The notes: generated from the letters alone by a model not told the origin. DNA of 64,000 bases from Stichopus chloronotus (GCA_021234535.1 CM037830.1:20825116-20889115), one strand, 5' to 3'. Positions 50,001 through 60,201 are shown, numbered from the stretch's first letter. Translations and numbers: made by a program.

Positions 50001-53000
50001 GGACGAGAAGTTGCAGCTTTACAACCAAACTCTCCTATAAAACTGACTTTTCCAATTACTCAGGTTGGTAATTTACGCACGAATCGTTGCAAATATACGT
50101 ACATCTTAGTCTTTTCATACCTTCTTCAGTTTGAACTCTACATGTTGCAATAATGAAATTATGCAAAATGATTTAACTTCACCAATAAAAAGAAAGTTTT
50201 GCTTGTTTTCACATTTATTCCCATCTCTGTTTGAACTTCAAACGAGAGACACCAATGCTGTTAAAGAAATATTACATTAAAGAGATGGATTAACATCAGA
50301 CTATGAGAACTGTCATGCATATAGGCAGTAAAGAGTCCAACAATTTTTGAATGTCATGACAGTTCCGCGCCCTAACATCAAGGATGTTCAGATCTCTCAC
50401 ATGTGTGCATTTTGAACATCTGAGGTTTTATGATTTCATAACTTCATTTGATTGTTTCAAGTAGCGGAGGATAAAATAAAGATAATGTAGGGTTTCTGAA
50501 ATGGTAATTAAAGCATGTGCAGACCAACAGGAGACCCCCCCTCCCTTCAGATTACGTCATAACGTATCATACGAACTAGTGCGAGCCCTAGAAAGAAAAA
50601 TGTCTCCTTTGTAAGGGCTGTATTTTGGCATGTCCGGTTTTGAATGAAGTTTGAGTTTCTGAGTATTCTGCGCTCTTATAATGACGGCCCACTTCTCCGT
50701 CCCTGTCTCGAACTAAAGGACAAACGAAATACAAGGAATATTAAGGTTCAGGAATAAAGAAGTGACAACATTTGAAAGGAAAACGTCTTATTGGTAAAAC
50801 CTGTAAGTACCCTGGTAGAAGCAAAGCTTTGGAGCGTGTTGTGAAAAGCAAAAGAAACATTACAAAACATACACTATTACAATAATTGTACACGTAAGGA
50901 GAAAACCATGATACTTCACCTAGCAACCAGCTGTCAACCTGTTGTCACCGATACAACCTAAAATGATGTAATCTGGTGTTGAGAAAAATATGACATTAGA
51001 AGCATTGAATACTCAACTATCATGTCAGCTATTTAAACTCATGAACAATGAAAACATCAAACATGAAAACAGTCAGTATTTTCTAACTTTACGTCCTTAA
51101 TGGTTAGATTCGCTGCTTGATGTATATTTCGTTTAGGCAAGGTGTCTCATAGTTTCCTGGATTTCTTTCTGTCCATCAAAGGAATTTGGAATTGTGCAGG
51201 GTAATAGCAGCAAAATTTCCAACGGCCCTCCCTCCAACAAGAGATTAGTACACACCTGCTCTTTTTGGGACTTTGAACTGAATGAAGGCAAAGGTGGCTG
51301 GTCCTCAGAAGGCTGTGTGACTGTTTACGTCGAATCCGACTCAGTTCGGTGTAATTGTAACCATCTTACCAACCTCTGTGTACTTGTGGTGAGTGGAAGA
51401 TCTTAATAATGGAAACTAGCCGATGCACTTCCAACAGTATACTGCGAGGTCAGATTCCTACAGCGGTGGGCGGGGGATGAAAATAGGGGGTAAACCCACT
51501 GACACATGTGGCATAATGCCGTAACATTGTCACCCCCAAAGTTCCAGGGAGGTAAATAGGCCAGTTCTGCGTAAGAGGTAATAATGTAATAACATTATAA
51601 TAATATGATATCAAAAGTCAAGGGAAAGCACGGATACGCAACGGCAACAGTAAACCTTTCCTTTGTGAGGCTCACTCCGAATAGTTTTCCAATTCTGTTA
51701 AACATGAAACTTCATAGATACCACTACCATAAATAGAAGAATAATCTTACGAAAGAATGAAGGAAAATATTCAGTCGTCAATGACTTATAAAGGTATGAC
51801 TGGAAACTGCAACAGTAGTGACCCTATGAACAATTGTCTCGTTTGTATACTTCAAATACTTTCCTTCTGAGCATGCGTTCTTGTAACTCTGACATGTCTC
51901 ACTTTCTTTTTTCTAGCCGAGGAGGGAGGGGGGGGGGGGCGGAGTGTCTACATGTGTCAAGCCATTTACAGTTTTTTTTTTGTGTGTATGCTAATACCTC
52001 AAGGTACCTTATCTCTGGCATCATTCACGCATTGTAAAGACTTAACAAATTCAGAGTATCCATCCTCCTTCCTTTTTCATGGTTTTCTCTTCTTTTTTTT
52101 TCTATTTTTACTTTTTTCTACTTTTAACAGTGTATATGTAGAGGAATAAATAGTGAATTGTTTCTCTTTTCATGTTCACAGCATGAAACAGACAGCAAAG
52201 CACTGGCGTTGATTAACTTTGTCGGTTGTATGATCTCGGTGTTGGGTTTAATAGTTACCATTCTCTTCTTCGTATTCATGAGGTATGACGGAACACAATT
52301 TGAGTCACTCTCGATTTGCAAAAAATGACTGATTTTCTGTGTTTTGTGTTGTAACCTGGAAGAAGTAATTAAAATTCTGTTGATAGTGTTTTTGAAACTG
52401 AACTCACTTAACTGCGTTAGAAAGCCGTCCGAGACGTTAGAAAGTATTAAACAATGTGATAACTTCTCTCTTGAAATGCATCATTGATGCAAGCGCTGGT
52501 AGCAATTTTTAAGTGCAGTCGTGGACATATTATATTACACTACTCTTTGAATACAAGCAAGTACATAACATGTACATATTATACACAATATGCAGTATCA
52601 TACTTCATTAGGTATCCGTCCTTTTAGAAGATTTGTAGACATCTGTTATAATCAGTAGACTTGCAGTCAGTTAATACGCTAAATTAGTCTAAATGTACTT
52701 GATGATGAAGAACCTTAGTACATTCAGATCGATGGAGGTTTACTAATAAAACCTCCCCGGTTGAACCAGGGAGGTGCCACTCTAACATCTCCTTGGTTGG
52801 ACAATGAACAGCGACACCTGTGACATATATAGTGTTCATTAGTGGGGTGTTAATAGCTTTGACAGAGCTGAAAGTAGTAATGGACGTTTGAATTCACTGT
52901 CCATCTTTTAAAGCGAGGATTAGTGTGAATCTTTTTAAACGGGTCATCATCTCATGATTATTTTGATTGTAAATGAACAGCAAAGTCTCTTCAAATGTGT

Positions 53001-54957
53001 TAATATTATACTGTACTTGCTCTCTAAATTTTCAGGAAGATAAGAACTAAGCTTCCTCAGAAGATACTGCTCAATCTCTCACTGGCATTGTTGGGATTTT
53101 ATTTGGCCTATTTGCTCGGAATCCAGAGGAGAGAAATGAAGGACAAAATTCTGGAGCAGGTGGTCTGTCTGTCGTCTGCTGCTGTTATACATTACCTTGT
53201 ATTAGCGTCTATGGCCTGGATGTGTGTGGAGGCAGTACATATGTATCTACTCTTTGTGAAAGTATCGAAGACGACAGGGTCCTATTTTCTCTGCAAAGCG
53301 GGGATCTTTGCTTGGGGTAAGTTTCAGATGTTAAAGAGAATAGGAAGAACTGAGGAATGTTGGAGACATGGCAGTGAGAGAGATATTTTCTTTGTCCAAA
53401 GGATACAGAAGTACTGAACTCAGACATGGGAATCCGGAATTCATTAAGTGGATATACTGTCACACATATAGTTCAATGGATGACTATCAACTACCAAATC
53501 ATTTAATAGTAAATGTTCTACATTAACTGGATAAAGTTGGTAGGCGTTAGGGAAATGGACGCCTTTGTTGCGGTGCAGCAACAAAACACCAAAGTAGGCT
53601 ATTCATAAATTGCGATTTGTCCACAAAGACTTCACTATGAGTACAAACAATTAATCGTAATATCTATCAATTTGAAAATCAGATGGAATTTTTGTAAAAC
53701 TTCTAGTCTCTTGTGTTTTGTTGCAGGAGCTCCCATCGTTCCTGTTGGAGTAAGCATTGCAGTCTGGAAAGACCACTATATTGCAGAATCCTAGTGAGTA
53801 CATCGAAGCATAATTGATAATTATACAATTTAATTCCATTTATGTATATTCATTGACCAGTCAGGTCTAAGATTAAGTCCTCCAAAGAGCTAAACAACCA
53901 CACAAGTGTGGATGGAATCTCTGATGAATGGGAGAACTAACTTATATCAGGAATACTTTTGTTCTTAAGCACACATCCTTACTTAGATTAAAAAAAACCC
54001 ATTAAATGAGAGCTGTAATAACCATAGAAATCTCTCTCTCAGAATTCCGAACCATCATTGCACCCATCAAGTTTACGGTAGAATCTGTACACGTCGCCAT
54101 TTCGGATGTAACTCGAGTTAGTGATAAGAATGCGTCATTTATTATTAACCATTTTAATCCTAGGGTATTGTTTTATAGCAAGCAAGACTGAATAGAATAC
54201 ATGTAATCTAATTTGTTTTTTACAAATTTGTTTAAAGTGTAGGAAATTTATGCTTTTTTTTGTTTTGGGACACGTACGTGGAACGTGCATATGATGGCGC
54301 TGGTTATTTACCCACTAGACTGATCTACCTGCATTTATACATTTTTACAAACTATATGTGAAACGTTTAAAGATTGGTTTAACGATTTTGTTCTGCTTTC
54401 CTTATTTCTTTCACAGCTGTTTTTTGGACTGGGGTGAACCTTTAAAGTTTGGATTTCTTCCTGTGATTCTACTCATGTTCATCTTCAACGGAGTCTGTTA
54501 CCTGAGGATCTTCAACCGTCTGGTCTGCTCCAAGGAGATGGGTTCTTCTAAAGACTCTTGGCGAGTCGCTTTATTTAGAATCATGAACTCTGTCGCCATC
54601 TGGACTCTCCTAGGAATGGCCTGGGGCTTCGGCTTTTTGAGTTTGGTGTACTTCGAAATAAACGAGTCGAAAGAGGTCAATATATTCGACGTCCTCTTCA
54701 GTGTAACTTTGTCACTCAATGGCTTCATGATCTTTCTCCTCTTCTGTGTCGGCAACAAAGAGTTCCGGGAATTTTGGAAGAGTAGTTATCGTCGTTGCTG
54801 TCTACACGGCAAACAGACGGCGGAGATTACCGTGCCAGTGTGTCACAGCACATATTCGACCGAAAAAGCTACTAACTTCGATGGACTCACCATGACTCAA
54901 TCCTCCCAACAGACATTTTCAACAGTAACTCACACGACCACCTCTTACAACAGCTAG
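29020..54957 (+). CDS. Adhesion G-protein-coupled receptor with C-type lectin and HRM domains (13 exons, 883 aa)
   Basis: Thirteen exons with compatible phases and GT/AG borders join to 2652 coding bases. Residues 1-21 are a signal peptide. Residues 64-196 are a C-type lectin domain with EPN (154-156) and WNN (176-178). Residues 199-263 are an HRM-like motif (CP..., ITF, ATRRC, FW, LSDC). Residues 264-530 are GAIN, and the GPS ends in CNCNHLTNLC with predicted cleavage between Leu547 and Thr548. The following TNLCVLV is the likely tethered agonist. Seven membrane segments span about 560-780, including ASMAWMCVEAVHMYLLFV in TM3, Cys in ECL2 (ESYCFLDW) and MAWGFGF in TM6. The tail is about 100 aa and Ser/Thr-rich. 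It should be a self-cleaved surface receptor binding an extracellular ligand, possibly glycan, and signalling through G proteins. The link of exon 1 to exon 2 across 11.3 kb rests on phase alone. Confidence 0.88.
31074..31240 (+). repeat. Dispersed repeat, copy 1 (inverted relative to 43.6 kb)
   Basis: TGAAAATGACATTTGGAGTA and later CATGAATAAACGATGGATAA with ATATGCAAAT match the reverse complement of 43555-43725. Confidence 0.65.
32704..33060 (+). mobile_element. TTAA MITE family 2, copy b
   Basis: TTAA-bounded, with inverted ends TTAAAGGGAAACAGGGCGTT and AACGCCCTATTTCCCTTTAA. The interior matches the copies at 3641-3986 and 42200-42552. Its right TTAA is also the left border of the family 4 element that follows. 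Confidence 0.85.
33057..33330 (+). mobile_element. TTAA MITE family 4, copy 1 (right end missing)
   Basis: The left end TTAAAGCCGGAACATGAGCT and the interior (GTGTTTCAGGGAAG, GAAAGCC, ATTCATGTATGCAAAAA) match the complete element at 34691-35041. No matching right terminus was seen, so it is truncated or diverged. The long open frame here is not a gene. Confidence 0.7.
34691..35041 (+). mobile_element. TTAA MITE family 4, copy 2
   Basis: Inverted ends TTAAAGCTGAAATATGAGTT and CAACTCATATTCCAGCTTTA, TTAA on both sides, 351 bp. The right TTAA is shared with the next element. The 87-aa frame inside is part of the repeat, not a gene. Confidence 0.8.
35038..35413 (+). mobile_element. TTAA MITE family 1, copy 1
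   Basis: Ends TTAAAGGGGCTCATTGAGTT and AACTCAATGAGCCTCTTTAA, 376 bp, TTAA on both sides. The interior is shared with 38148-38516 (GTCTGGTCACA, TTTCAAAAACCAAATT). Confidence 0.85.
38148..38516 (+). mobile_element. TTAA MITE family 1, copy 2
   Basis: Second copy of the 376-bp element. The right terminus is AACTCATTGAGCCTCTTTAA. The left reads TTTATAGGGGCTCTTTGAGT with a mutated TTAA. Confidence 0.8.
40391..40435 (+). CDS. Receptor exon 2: short Cys-containing linker
   Basis: A 45-base, phase 1-1 exon encoding GFETDPSCTPCNTKS after a pyrimidine-rich AACAG acceptor and before GTACGT. It places two Cys between the signal peptide and the lectin domain. Confidence 0.7.
40436..42810 (+). other. Receptor intron 2
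   Basis: Contains the MITE at 42200-42552 and poly-G runs near 41029 and 41630. No further exon recognised. Confidence 0.6.
42200..42552 (+). mobile_element. TTAA MITE family 2, copy c
   Basis: Ends TTAAAGGGAAATAAAGGCGT and AACCGCCCTATTTCCCTTTAA-like, 353 bp, with TTAA on both sides. It sits about 260 bases upstream of the lectin exon. Confidence 0.8.
42811..43296 (+). CDS. Receptor exon 3: C-type lectin domain
   Basis: A 486-base, phase 1-1 exon holding the whole domain (residues 37-198). Visible landmarks are DCPTGYHAVFEHCYRLL, a mid-domain Cys pair (129/133), WEKCEPN with the EPN motif typical of mannose-type Ca2+ sites, CVV, QWNNVKC (WND is usual) and a final AACQVK. The usual Trp of WIGL is replaced (VIGV). 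It carries N-glycosylation sequons such as NGT and NFT. Confidence 0.92.
43297..44048 (+). other. Receptor intron 3
   Basis: Holds the inverted copy of the 31.1-kb dispersed repeat and an A-rich tract just before exon 4. Confidence 0.6.
43555..43725 (-). repeat. Dispersed repeat, copy 2 (inverted)
   Basis: On the - strand it reads TACTCCAAAGTGTCATTTTC in reverse complement and ends in ATATGCAAAT, matching 31074-31240. Confidence 0.65.
44049..44147 (+). CDS. Receptor exon 4: first half of HRM
   Basis: A 99-base, phase 1-1 exon encoding GVCPGIKYADHGITF and then TEGGELARSVENCTKG. The pattern CP..(I)T(F/W)..T..G..A...C.KG is the start of a hormone-receptor motif. A GTGAGC donor follows. Confidence 0.85.
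44148..46857 (+). other. Receptor intron 4
   Basis: 2.7 kb. No exon or mobile element recognised. It has a poly-G run near 46104, a CA-rich stretch at 45434-45455 and (TTTCG)n at about 46132-46150. Confidence 0.55.
46858..46952 (+). CDS. Receptor exon 5: second half of HRM
   Basis: A 95-base exon, phase 1 to 0, encoding GFITSLPKATRRCERYSSLT and then FWGEMNLSDCQ. ATR.C...FW..(D)LS.C is the conserved end of an HRM. CAG/GTAAGG donor. Confidence 0.88.
46953..48254 (+). other. Receptor intron 5
   Basis: 1.3 kb, with a strong T-rich acceptor at its end. Nothing else recognised. Confidence 0.6.
48255..48413 (+). CDS. Receptor exon 6: start of GAIN domain
   Basis: A 159-base, phase 0-0 exon (53 residues, opening SFPFEEATLVVTPDN), mostly helical and polar, in the position of GAIN subdomain A. 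GTAATA donor. Confidence 0.8.
48414..49009 (+). other. Receptor intron 6
   Basis: 596 bases. Open frames within it carry no recognisable domain. Confidence 0.6.
49010..49325 (+). CDS. Receptor exon 7: GAIN domain, central
   Basis: A 316-base exon, phase 0 to 1. VVTVINEVIEEL, NFALYLETQMTNLQ and later GGIEVSFPPDLI fit the helix-then-strand layout of GAIN domains. GTGAGT donor. Confidence 0.88.
49326..49872 (+). other. Receptor intron 7
   Basis: 547 bases; nothing recognised. Confidence 0.6.
49873..50063 (+). CDS. Receptor exon 8: GAIN subdomain B
   Basis: A 191-base exon, phase 1 to 0. KLVVTVIEYMNPVLF, NVFGIKV and PIKLTFPITQ match the strand-rich part before the GPS. The donor GTTGGT is weaker than the others. 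Confidence 0.85.
50064..51181 (+). other. Receptor intron 8
   Basis: 1.1 kb; no exon or repeat recognised. Confidence 0.55.
51182..51388 (+). CDS. Receptor exon 9: GPS autoproteolysis site
   Basis: A phase 0-0 exon with TCSFWDFELNEGKGGWSSEG, then CVTVYVE and CNCNHLTNLCVLV. All GPS landmarks are present: Cys and Trp pair, four Cys, and HLT with the scissile bond between L and T. The start is uncertain. AAAG/GAATTT at 51182 has the better pyrimidine tract; GTGCAG/GGT at 51200 is also in frame and would omit EFGIVQ. Confidence 0.9.
51389..52181 (+). other. Receptor intron 9
   Basis: 793 bases, with a poly-G run near 51918 and pyrimidine-rich sequence before the acceptor. Confidence 0.6.
52182..52282 (+). 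CDS. Receptor exon 10: TM1
   Basis: A 101-base exon, phase 0 to 2. ALINFVGCMISVLGLIVTIL is a clear first membrane helix, directly after the tethered-agonist segment. Confidence 0.9.
52283..53035 (+). other. Receptor intron 10
   Basis: 753 bases. It contains a small palindrome, CCTCCCCGGTT/AACCAGGGAGG, near 52750. Nothing else recognised. Confidence 0.55.
53036..53316 (+). CDS. Receptor exon 11: TM2, TM3 and start of TM4
   Basis: A 281-base exon, phase 2 to 1. KILLNLSLALLGFYLAYLLG is TM2. EQVVCLSSAAVIHYL and MAWMCVEAVHMYLL form TM3 with the conserved Cys and the WM..E..H.YL signature of family B2. AGIFAW begins TM4. Confidence 0.93.
53317..53726 (+). other. Receptor intron 11
   Basis: 410 bases; no feature recognised. 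Confidence 0.6.
53727..53793 (+). CDS. Receptor exon 12: TM4 end and ECL2
   Basis: A 67-base exon, phase 1 to 2, encoding GAPIVPVGVSIAVWKDHYIA then ES and a split Tyr. GAP.(V/I)PV is typical of TM4 in adhesion receptors. Confidence 0.9.
53794..54416 (+). other. Receptor intron 12
   Basis: 623 bases with a pyrimidine-rich TTTCACAG acceptor. Nothing else recognised. Confidence 0.6.
54417..54957 (+). CDS. Receptor exon 13: TM5-TM7 and cytoplasmic tail
   Basis: A 541-base terminal exon ending TAG. CFLDWGEP carries the ECL2 Cys. FLPVILLMFIFNGVCYLRIF is TM5, IWTLLGMAWGFGFLSLVYF is TM6 and LFSVTLSLNGFMIFLLFCV is TM7. A tail follows with a CC pair after the helix-8 region and a run of Ser/Thr before the stop. 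Confidence 0.95.
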
Positions 54958-55922
54958 AGGTTCTCATGACGTCATTCGTGTGCAAAAGTCGACGCAGCGC
55001 CTACATATAAATCGGTGGACGTGCTACCTTTGGTGTGCCTCCTTTGATGTGCTATCTGAGTTTCGTATCCATTTAGCGTATACATTTCGAAGACGGTAGC
55101 GTAGGTTCAAACTGCATCTTTTTGAAACATTAAATTGCACATTGACGTGCAGTTTGCAGAGACAGCTGGACGTGCGGTCACATTCACAATGAAAAGTCTA
55201 GTGTCTGAAAATCAATAGATGACATTCCTTGACGACGTACCATCTGCACAACAAGAACACGCATTGACAGATGAATTCCAAGATCGTCAATGACACCTGA
55301 AACCGCAATGCAGACGAATATTGCAAACGAGTCAAGAACTGTATTTAAAGAATGTTCCAGTGACAAGTTGAAGGTTCTTTGAATGGGAGAGCATATTTTC
55401 TTCATTGCAGGCAACTATCACTCCTCACCAATGTCTTGTTCATATTTCAAGATACTGATGAGTTTTGAAGAAAGACTTCATGGTGCAAGGGAGATTTCTA
55501 GTTACCTCAAGGTTACAAAATGCTCTTTGTTGGGCTTCGAAAATCTGAGGCTCATGTTTGTTCTTGGAAGTTGATTCCATTGAAAATATTAGATGGCATT
55601 TATAGACTGAATTAAAAATATTGTGAACATATAAGTTACAGTACTTATACTGTCTTCGTATTTCTTTTAAGCCAGTTGAGATAATAAAAAAGTAGTACAA
55701 AATGTTGGTCTGTTCCCACAATGCAATGCAACACCGTGATTTTTTTTAATTTAAAAGCACAACTTACAAAAAGAATATGCTAAGAAGATATAATGTTCAC
55801 CCTTATTGTTAAATCATCTATTTGTACCACATGTACATCTATGGCAACGTTTTCAATTGGTAATTCTCTTTAACGTAATATTTGTTGCTTGATCACAAAG
55901 ATCAATTCGAAAGACAAATAAA
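54958..55922 (+). other. Probable 3' UTR of the receptor
   Basis: Non-coding sequence after the stop codon with AATAAA poly(A) signals at 55683-55688 and 55917-55922. Which one is used cannot be told from sequence alone. Confidence 0.5.
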
Positions 55923-58789
55923 AATAGTTTGAGATTGTACAAAAGAAACATAAGATATGGTATAAGTATCAAGAAACAAGGAAGCTGGTCCAGTACGAAG
56001 TTATGACTTTGGTGTGAGCACATATATAAGCTAACAGTGAGATAGACGAAAATATCAACACCGGATGATCATTAACTGCTATGTACAGCCGACATTCTAC
56101 AACCGGATTGGTGCACTTTCGTTTCATCTTTGTTTAACCATAGGATTACAACACGCCATATTGAAAAGGAAAACTCACTGAGGACATATTTTGACGGTCA
56201 TAATCTCTCTTGTTTGATGTAACGTACTAAAACTGAAGCGTGTCTGTACTTTAAAATCACTTGTCTTGAGCCTGTGTTAGTTTGAATTTGCTACAGACAC
56301 GGGGGGATTGGGGATCACTTGCGATTGTGGGGTATCCGTCTCAGTAACAGAGATTGTTTGCGTCTTGAAAGAGAAAATTGTTTTGTCATTTGGTTTTTGA
56401 AAAGCGTGGTTGTAAATGACCTACAAATGCATACGACGGGTGTTTGCAATTCATTGTAACATGTGGATTACGTTTAAATATGTTTTTAGTAAACAGAGTA
56501 ATAGCAAAACGATAAATGGTGGAATTCTGTTGCTTTTTGACAATGAAATGGCTGTTCTGATAATAGCGACGTAATGTGATATAAAGAAAAAAAAAGTAGT
56601 TGCTCAATGGCAATGTGTTTGATAAATTACCATGAAGTTGTTTTTACTTTAAATAAGAAATATGGTCGTGATAAAGTGATAACTTATCGTATTTTGCTGT
56701 CGGATATCCCTAAATTGAAGTCTTCTCATACGCCCCTCCCCGCTGAAAAATAACTCCGCAGATCCTGAATTTACCCTTGTGATGTAAACTATCCCTTCCA
56801 TTAAACAATTTGCTATTACAAAAAAATAAATATCAGGTTTATTCAACTTTTCAAGGCTTTCCTATTAACAGGATCACTTAAACATGTGGTTATAATGTCG
56901 ACCTTTCCGCCCAAAACATTCGTCAACTGGTTTTACCCAGGGGATATATTCAAGATGCTGCTACTTTATATGATCTGTTTTGTTAAGCCTTTTACAACTA
57001 TAACCCTAAGGTGTAATGGCAGGGACCGGGATACAATGTTACCATCCCTGCGACATTAAAGTCACAAGTTTGTAGGGTACAAAATAAAAATAACTTGTAG
57101 GATCATTGACAGCTCTTGCTACACCTCTCACCTTCTCAGGCTCTCTGTCTGTCAACATATACCTTCCTTATTCAGCGGTTTGTAATCAGATTCAGTCAAT
57201 CCTCACATGCCTTCTCGAGAGGAATATACAGTAATCATTACGGTATATCTGGATATCACGTCATGTTCTATCATGTATAAAAGGTCTTCTAAAGACATTA
57301 TTTTAGCACATTATGTGTATTTTCTGAGGACTGGTTGAAGTACTCCGCCTTAATTCCGCAGGCGTAGAAGAACAAGAATGATAGTGTATATAATATATCT
57401 GCTTGAAAGGCCGTCAGACCCTCTCCCACGCACGCTCACATGTCGCCTTGGTGCACGTGATGGATGACAGCTAGTTTTTACTGAACGTGTCAATATCAAG
57501 GAGCTTCAAACTGCATTCAAGAATTGTGAAGTTATGTTTTTCAAGTCATATACATTCCACAATCACCCTAATATTATAATTAATTTTATTTTAGGTATTA
57601 GTGCTTTTTTTTAGCAGTGAATTATGTCATCAGTTCGTAACATGTTGACTTTAAGCAGATTCCTCATTGACGGTGTCTTGTATATTGCTACAAAGAGATC
57701 ATTTACCAGTAGCTATTGCACAAGTCATAAGATTAATCTCGGTGAGAGTAATTTGGATCCTCACTACACTTTTATGATTTCACAATATGTGCGAACATAT
57801 TGGATAAATTGTGTAACAGTAATACTTTTTAACGTAAGGAATTACCCACTCCTCATTGTTTGCTTCGATATATTCTTTTTTTGTTGTTGTAACGGTTTGT
57901 CTGTCTATTGAATTTATTTACAGATTACTGTGTCCTCCTATCATTTCCGTCTATTGTTGGTGTAAATTGTTTGTCTATCTAAATTGCTAATCTATTAGTT
58001 TGCCTGCCTATTGAATTATTAATTCATTACAGAAATGTTACCTTCCCAGCAGGTGGTGGTCTGTGGGTAGTACCGTCTTGTTAACGTAAATGCCGGTATT
58101 ACGAAAGCATACAGAGCTGATGCATGACTACAGGCCAGTTCTGCGGACTAACAGAAATGTTTCTTCCAGAACAGCCTTCCTCGGGACAAAATGCTTCAGA
58201 GTTGTATGATGATCTTCTAAAACAGCAATGAAGCTCTTTCAAAATAAGTCTGAAGTCAAGAAATTGTTTATGACGAAAGCTTTTGTGTTCAAGGAATGTT
58301 ACAGTGCAACGAAACGGAATTATGATTACATGTGATCAACAACTGCAATATTGAAATAGCACCTGTCATTTACAGTAACATAGTGGTTGCTCTGTCTTTG
58401 TGACTCACAACTTTTATGTTAAAAAAGACGCATAACATTTGGCTAATGGCAATGAAACTTTTAAATTTACTGTTGGAATGAATTCACCTTCAACGAAATA
58501 CTTATAGAACTATGACATCATTTTAATCGATGTGTGCTTTATGTGTAAATGTGCATACTTAGACAATAAGTGACCATTGGGAGATCTGGAGTACTCAACT
58601 TCCAAGAAAAATACACCTTCTTTCATAATTTCAATTCAATGAAGTTTAGTTTCTTGCGTCATCAAATGACCCATGAAGAGGAAGGTTGGAGTGTATGTCT
58701 GTATGTATGTGACTGAGCAATGAGGGATTTATGGATTGAGCCTTTCTACAGCAGTGGTTAATCATACTTAATTAACTGTATCCATGTCT
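55923..58789. other. Intergenic stretch
   Basis: No gene, RNA or repeat recognised. Open frames in this region have no family resemblance. Confidence 0.4.
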
Positions 58790-58862
58790 GGTATAATGGC
58801 CTAGTGGTTAATGCCGTCGTTCGAGGATCCCATGATACCTGGTTCAAGCCAAAAGTAGCATC
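58790..58862 (+). mobile_element. tRNA-derived SINE head
   Basis: Box A TGGCCTAGTGG (58797-58807) and box B GGTTCAAGCC (58851-58860) lie at tRNA spacing with CCTGGTTCAAGCC context. The anticodon and acceptor stems are not well formed, so this is a SINE with an RNA polymerase III promoter rather than a working tRNA. The body may continue to about 59160. Confidence 0.6.
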
Positions 58863-59128
58863 AGTCACAGAGGCAAACGTTTAACTTTTGTTTCAAAGAA
58901 AATGGTGTAATGTCATCATTCAGTATTAACTGAAACTGCTAAATCGATAGCTGACATGTTGGCCATGTGCTATAAGGGACGGACGAAAGACTCCTGCTCT
59001 GCTGGTGGTATAAATCGTGATAGGGTTTGAGACACATCGGGCTACAATGGTCCGGTGGCGGTATGGTACTTTTTGTGGCCTGTATCCCTTGATGTCGTAT
59101 CCGAATCCGAAATGATACGAGGAGGGTC

Positions 59129-59140
59129 GGTCAAAGGTCA
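59129..59140 (+). promoter_or_regulatory. DR1-like motif
   Basis: GGTCAAAGGTCA, a near-perfect one-spaced direct repeat. It may belong to the repeat body rather than to a promoter. Confidence 0.2.
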
Positions 59141-59574
59141 AACAGAAGCGTACTGTCGTGTCAGATTGTTACATTGTGGTACAACTGAATGTCGAACTTA
59201 ACTGAATTTAAATTCACAGTGACATTCCTTAAGAGTATCAGAAATTTTAATGATGGCGGTTTTTTGAAAATATATTCTTCGGATCTATATGAAGTTGTTT
59301 GTATATCTTAAATAGCGCGTCTCATTTAGTAGTAAAGGTCAACACAGCTATTGACAACAGTAAAACATAACCCTAACTTAATAAAAAAAAATGTATCCTT
59401 AGTCCATTGGCTTAATTCACCTGTGCATTAATTTGACCTACCGCAGTTCTCTTTAAACTGATTACGTATTTAATATACTCTATCCATTTCGGATGATAAT
59501 ATTGGTTTCAACCGCTGAGAAGGATCCGTCTCTCTTCGGTTACAGTGCATTGCTGTATATCATTGGTCACTACG

Positions 59575-60201
59575 AGTAGTAACCGCGCGGGCTCTGTTTT
59601 AGCCTACGAACTTCATTTAATTCAGAAAAGAATTTTACTTTACTCAATTTCGGTGAAGTTATAAGTTACCATACTACTGTCCAACTACTGTTTGAAGCCA
59701 CTTCTAATTTGCTGTCTACCTCCATTACCAGGCTTTTGCAAAACACAGCCATGTTTTTAATACTAGGCATAAATATGATTACATTATCCCCGACTCTAGA
59801 CTTTTAATAACCCAACATAATATTTAATACACTAGTGTTGCCTGGAGTAACTTACCAGACTCACTTAAAGAAATCACTATCTTAACATTATTTAAACGGA
59901 GTTTAAAGAAATATTTTCTGCAATAGGATATGATCCTTTTCATTCTTTAGTCTTTGTTTGTGGATGGGGGGGGGGGGGTGATTGGTGGTGGTGTTTGTGT
60001 TTGGTGTTTTCTGTGTAGTTATCAGGCTTTCTTTTTAAGTTTTTACTCACTTGACTGTCCCTTGCTTTGAGTAGTTTCCCAGTTGAACTCCTGAACTATA
60101 TTTTCACTTCATTATTATGTTTACCTTCTCGTGCAATTGCATACTTGATGGCTATATTATATATGGTGCTAATAAAATTTCTCTGAAATGAAAATGAAAT
60201 G
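59575..60201 (+). mobile_element. Non-LTR retrotransposon (LINE) 3' fragment
   Basis: HLIQKRILLYSISV (about 59611-59652) and, from 59753, NTRHKYDYIIPDSRLL, a TAA at 59825, then WSNLPDSLKEIT and FKRSLKKYFLQ before TAG at 59924. These are the conserved end of LINE reverse-transcriptase proteins (the N.R, then WN.LP..(I/L)K..., F+..LK.YL pattern). The 3' end, AATAAAATTTCTCTGAAATG followed by more ATGAAA-type repeats, looks like a LINE tail. It is 5'-truncated and mutated. Confidence 0.65.
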
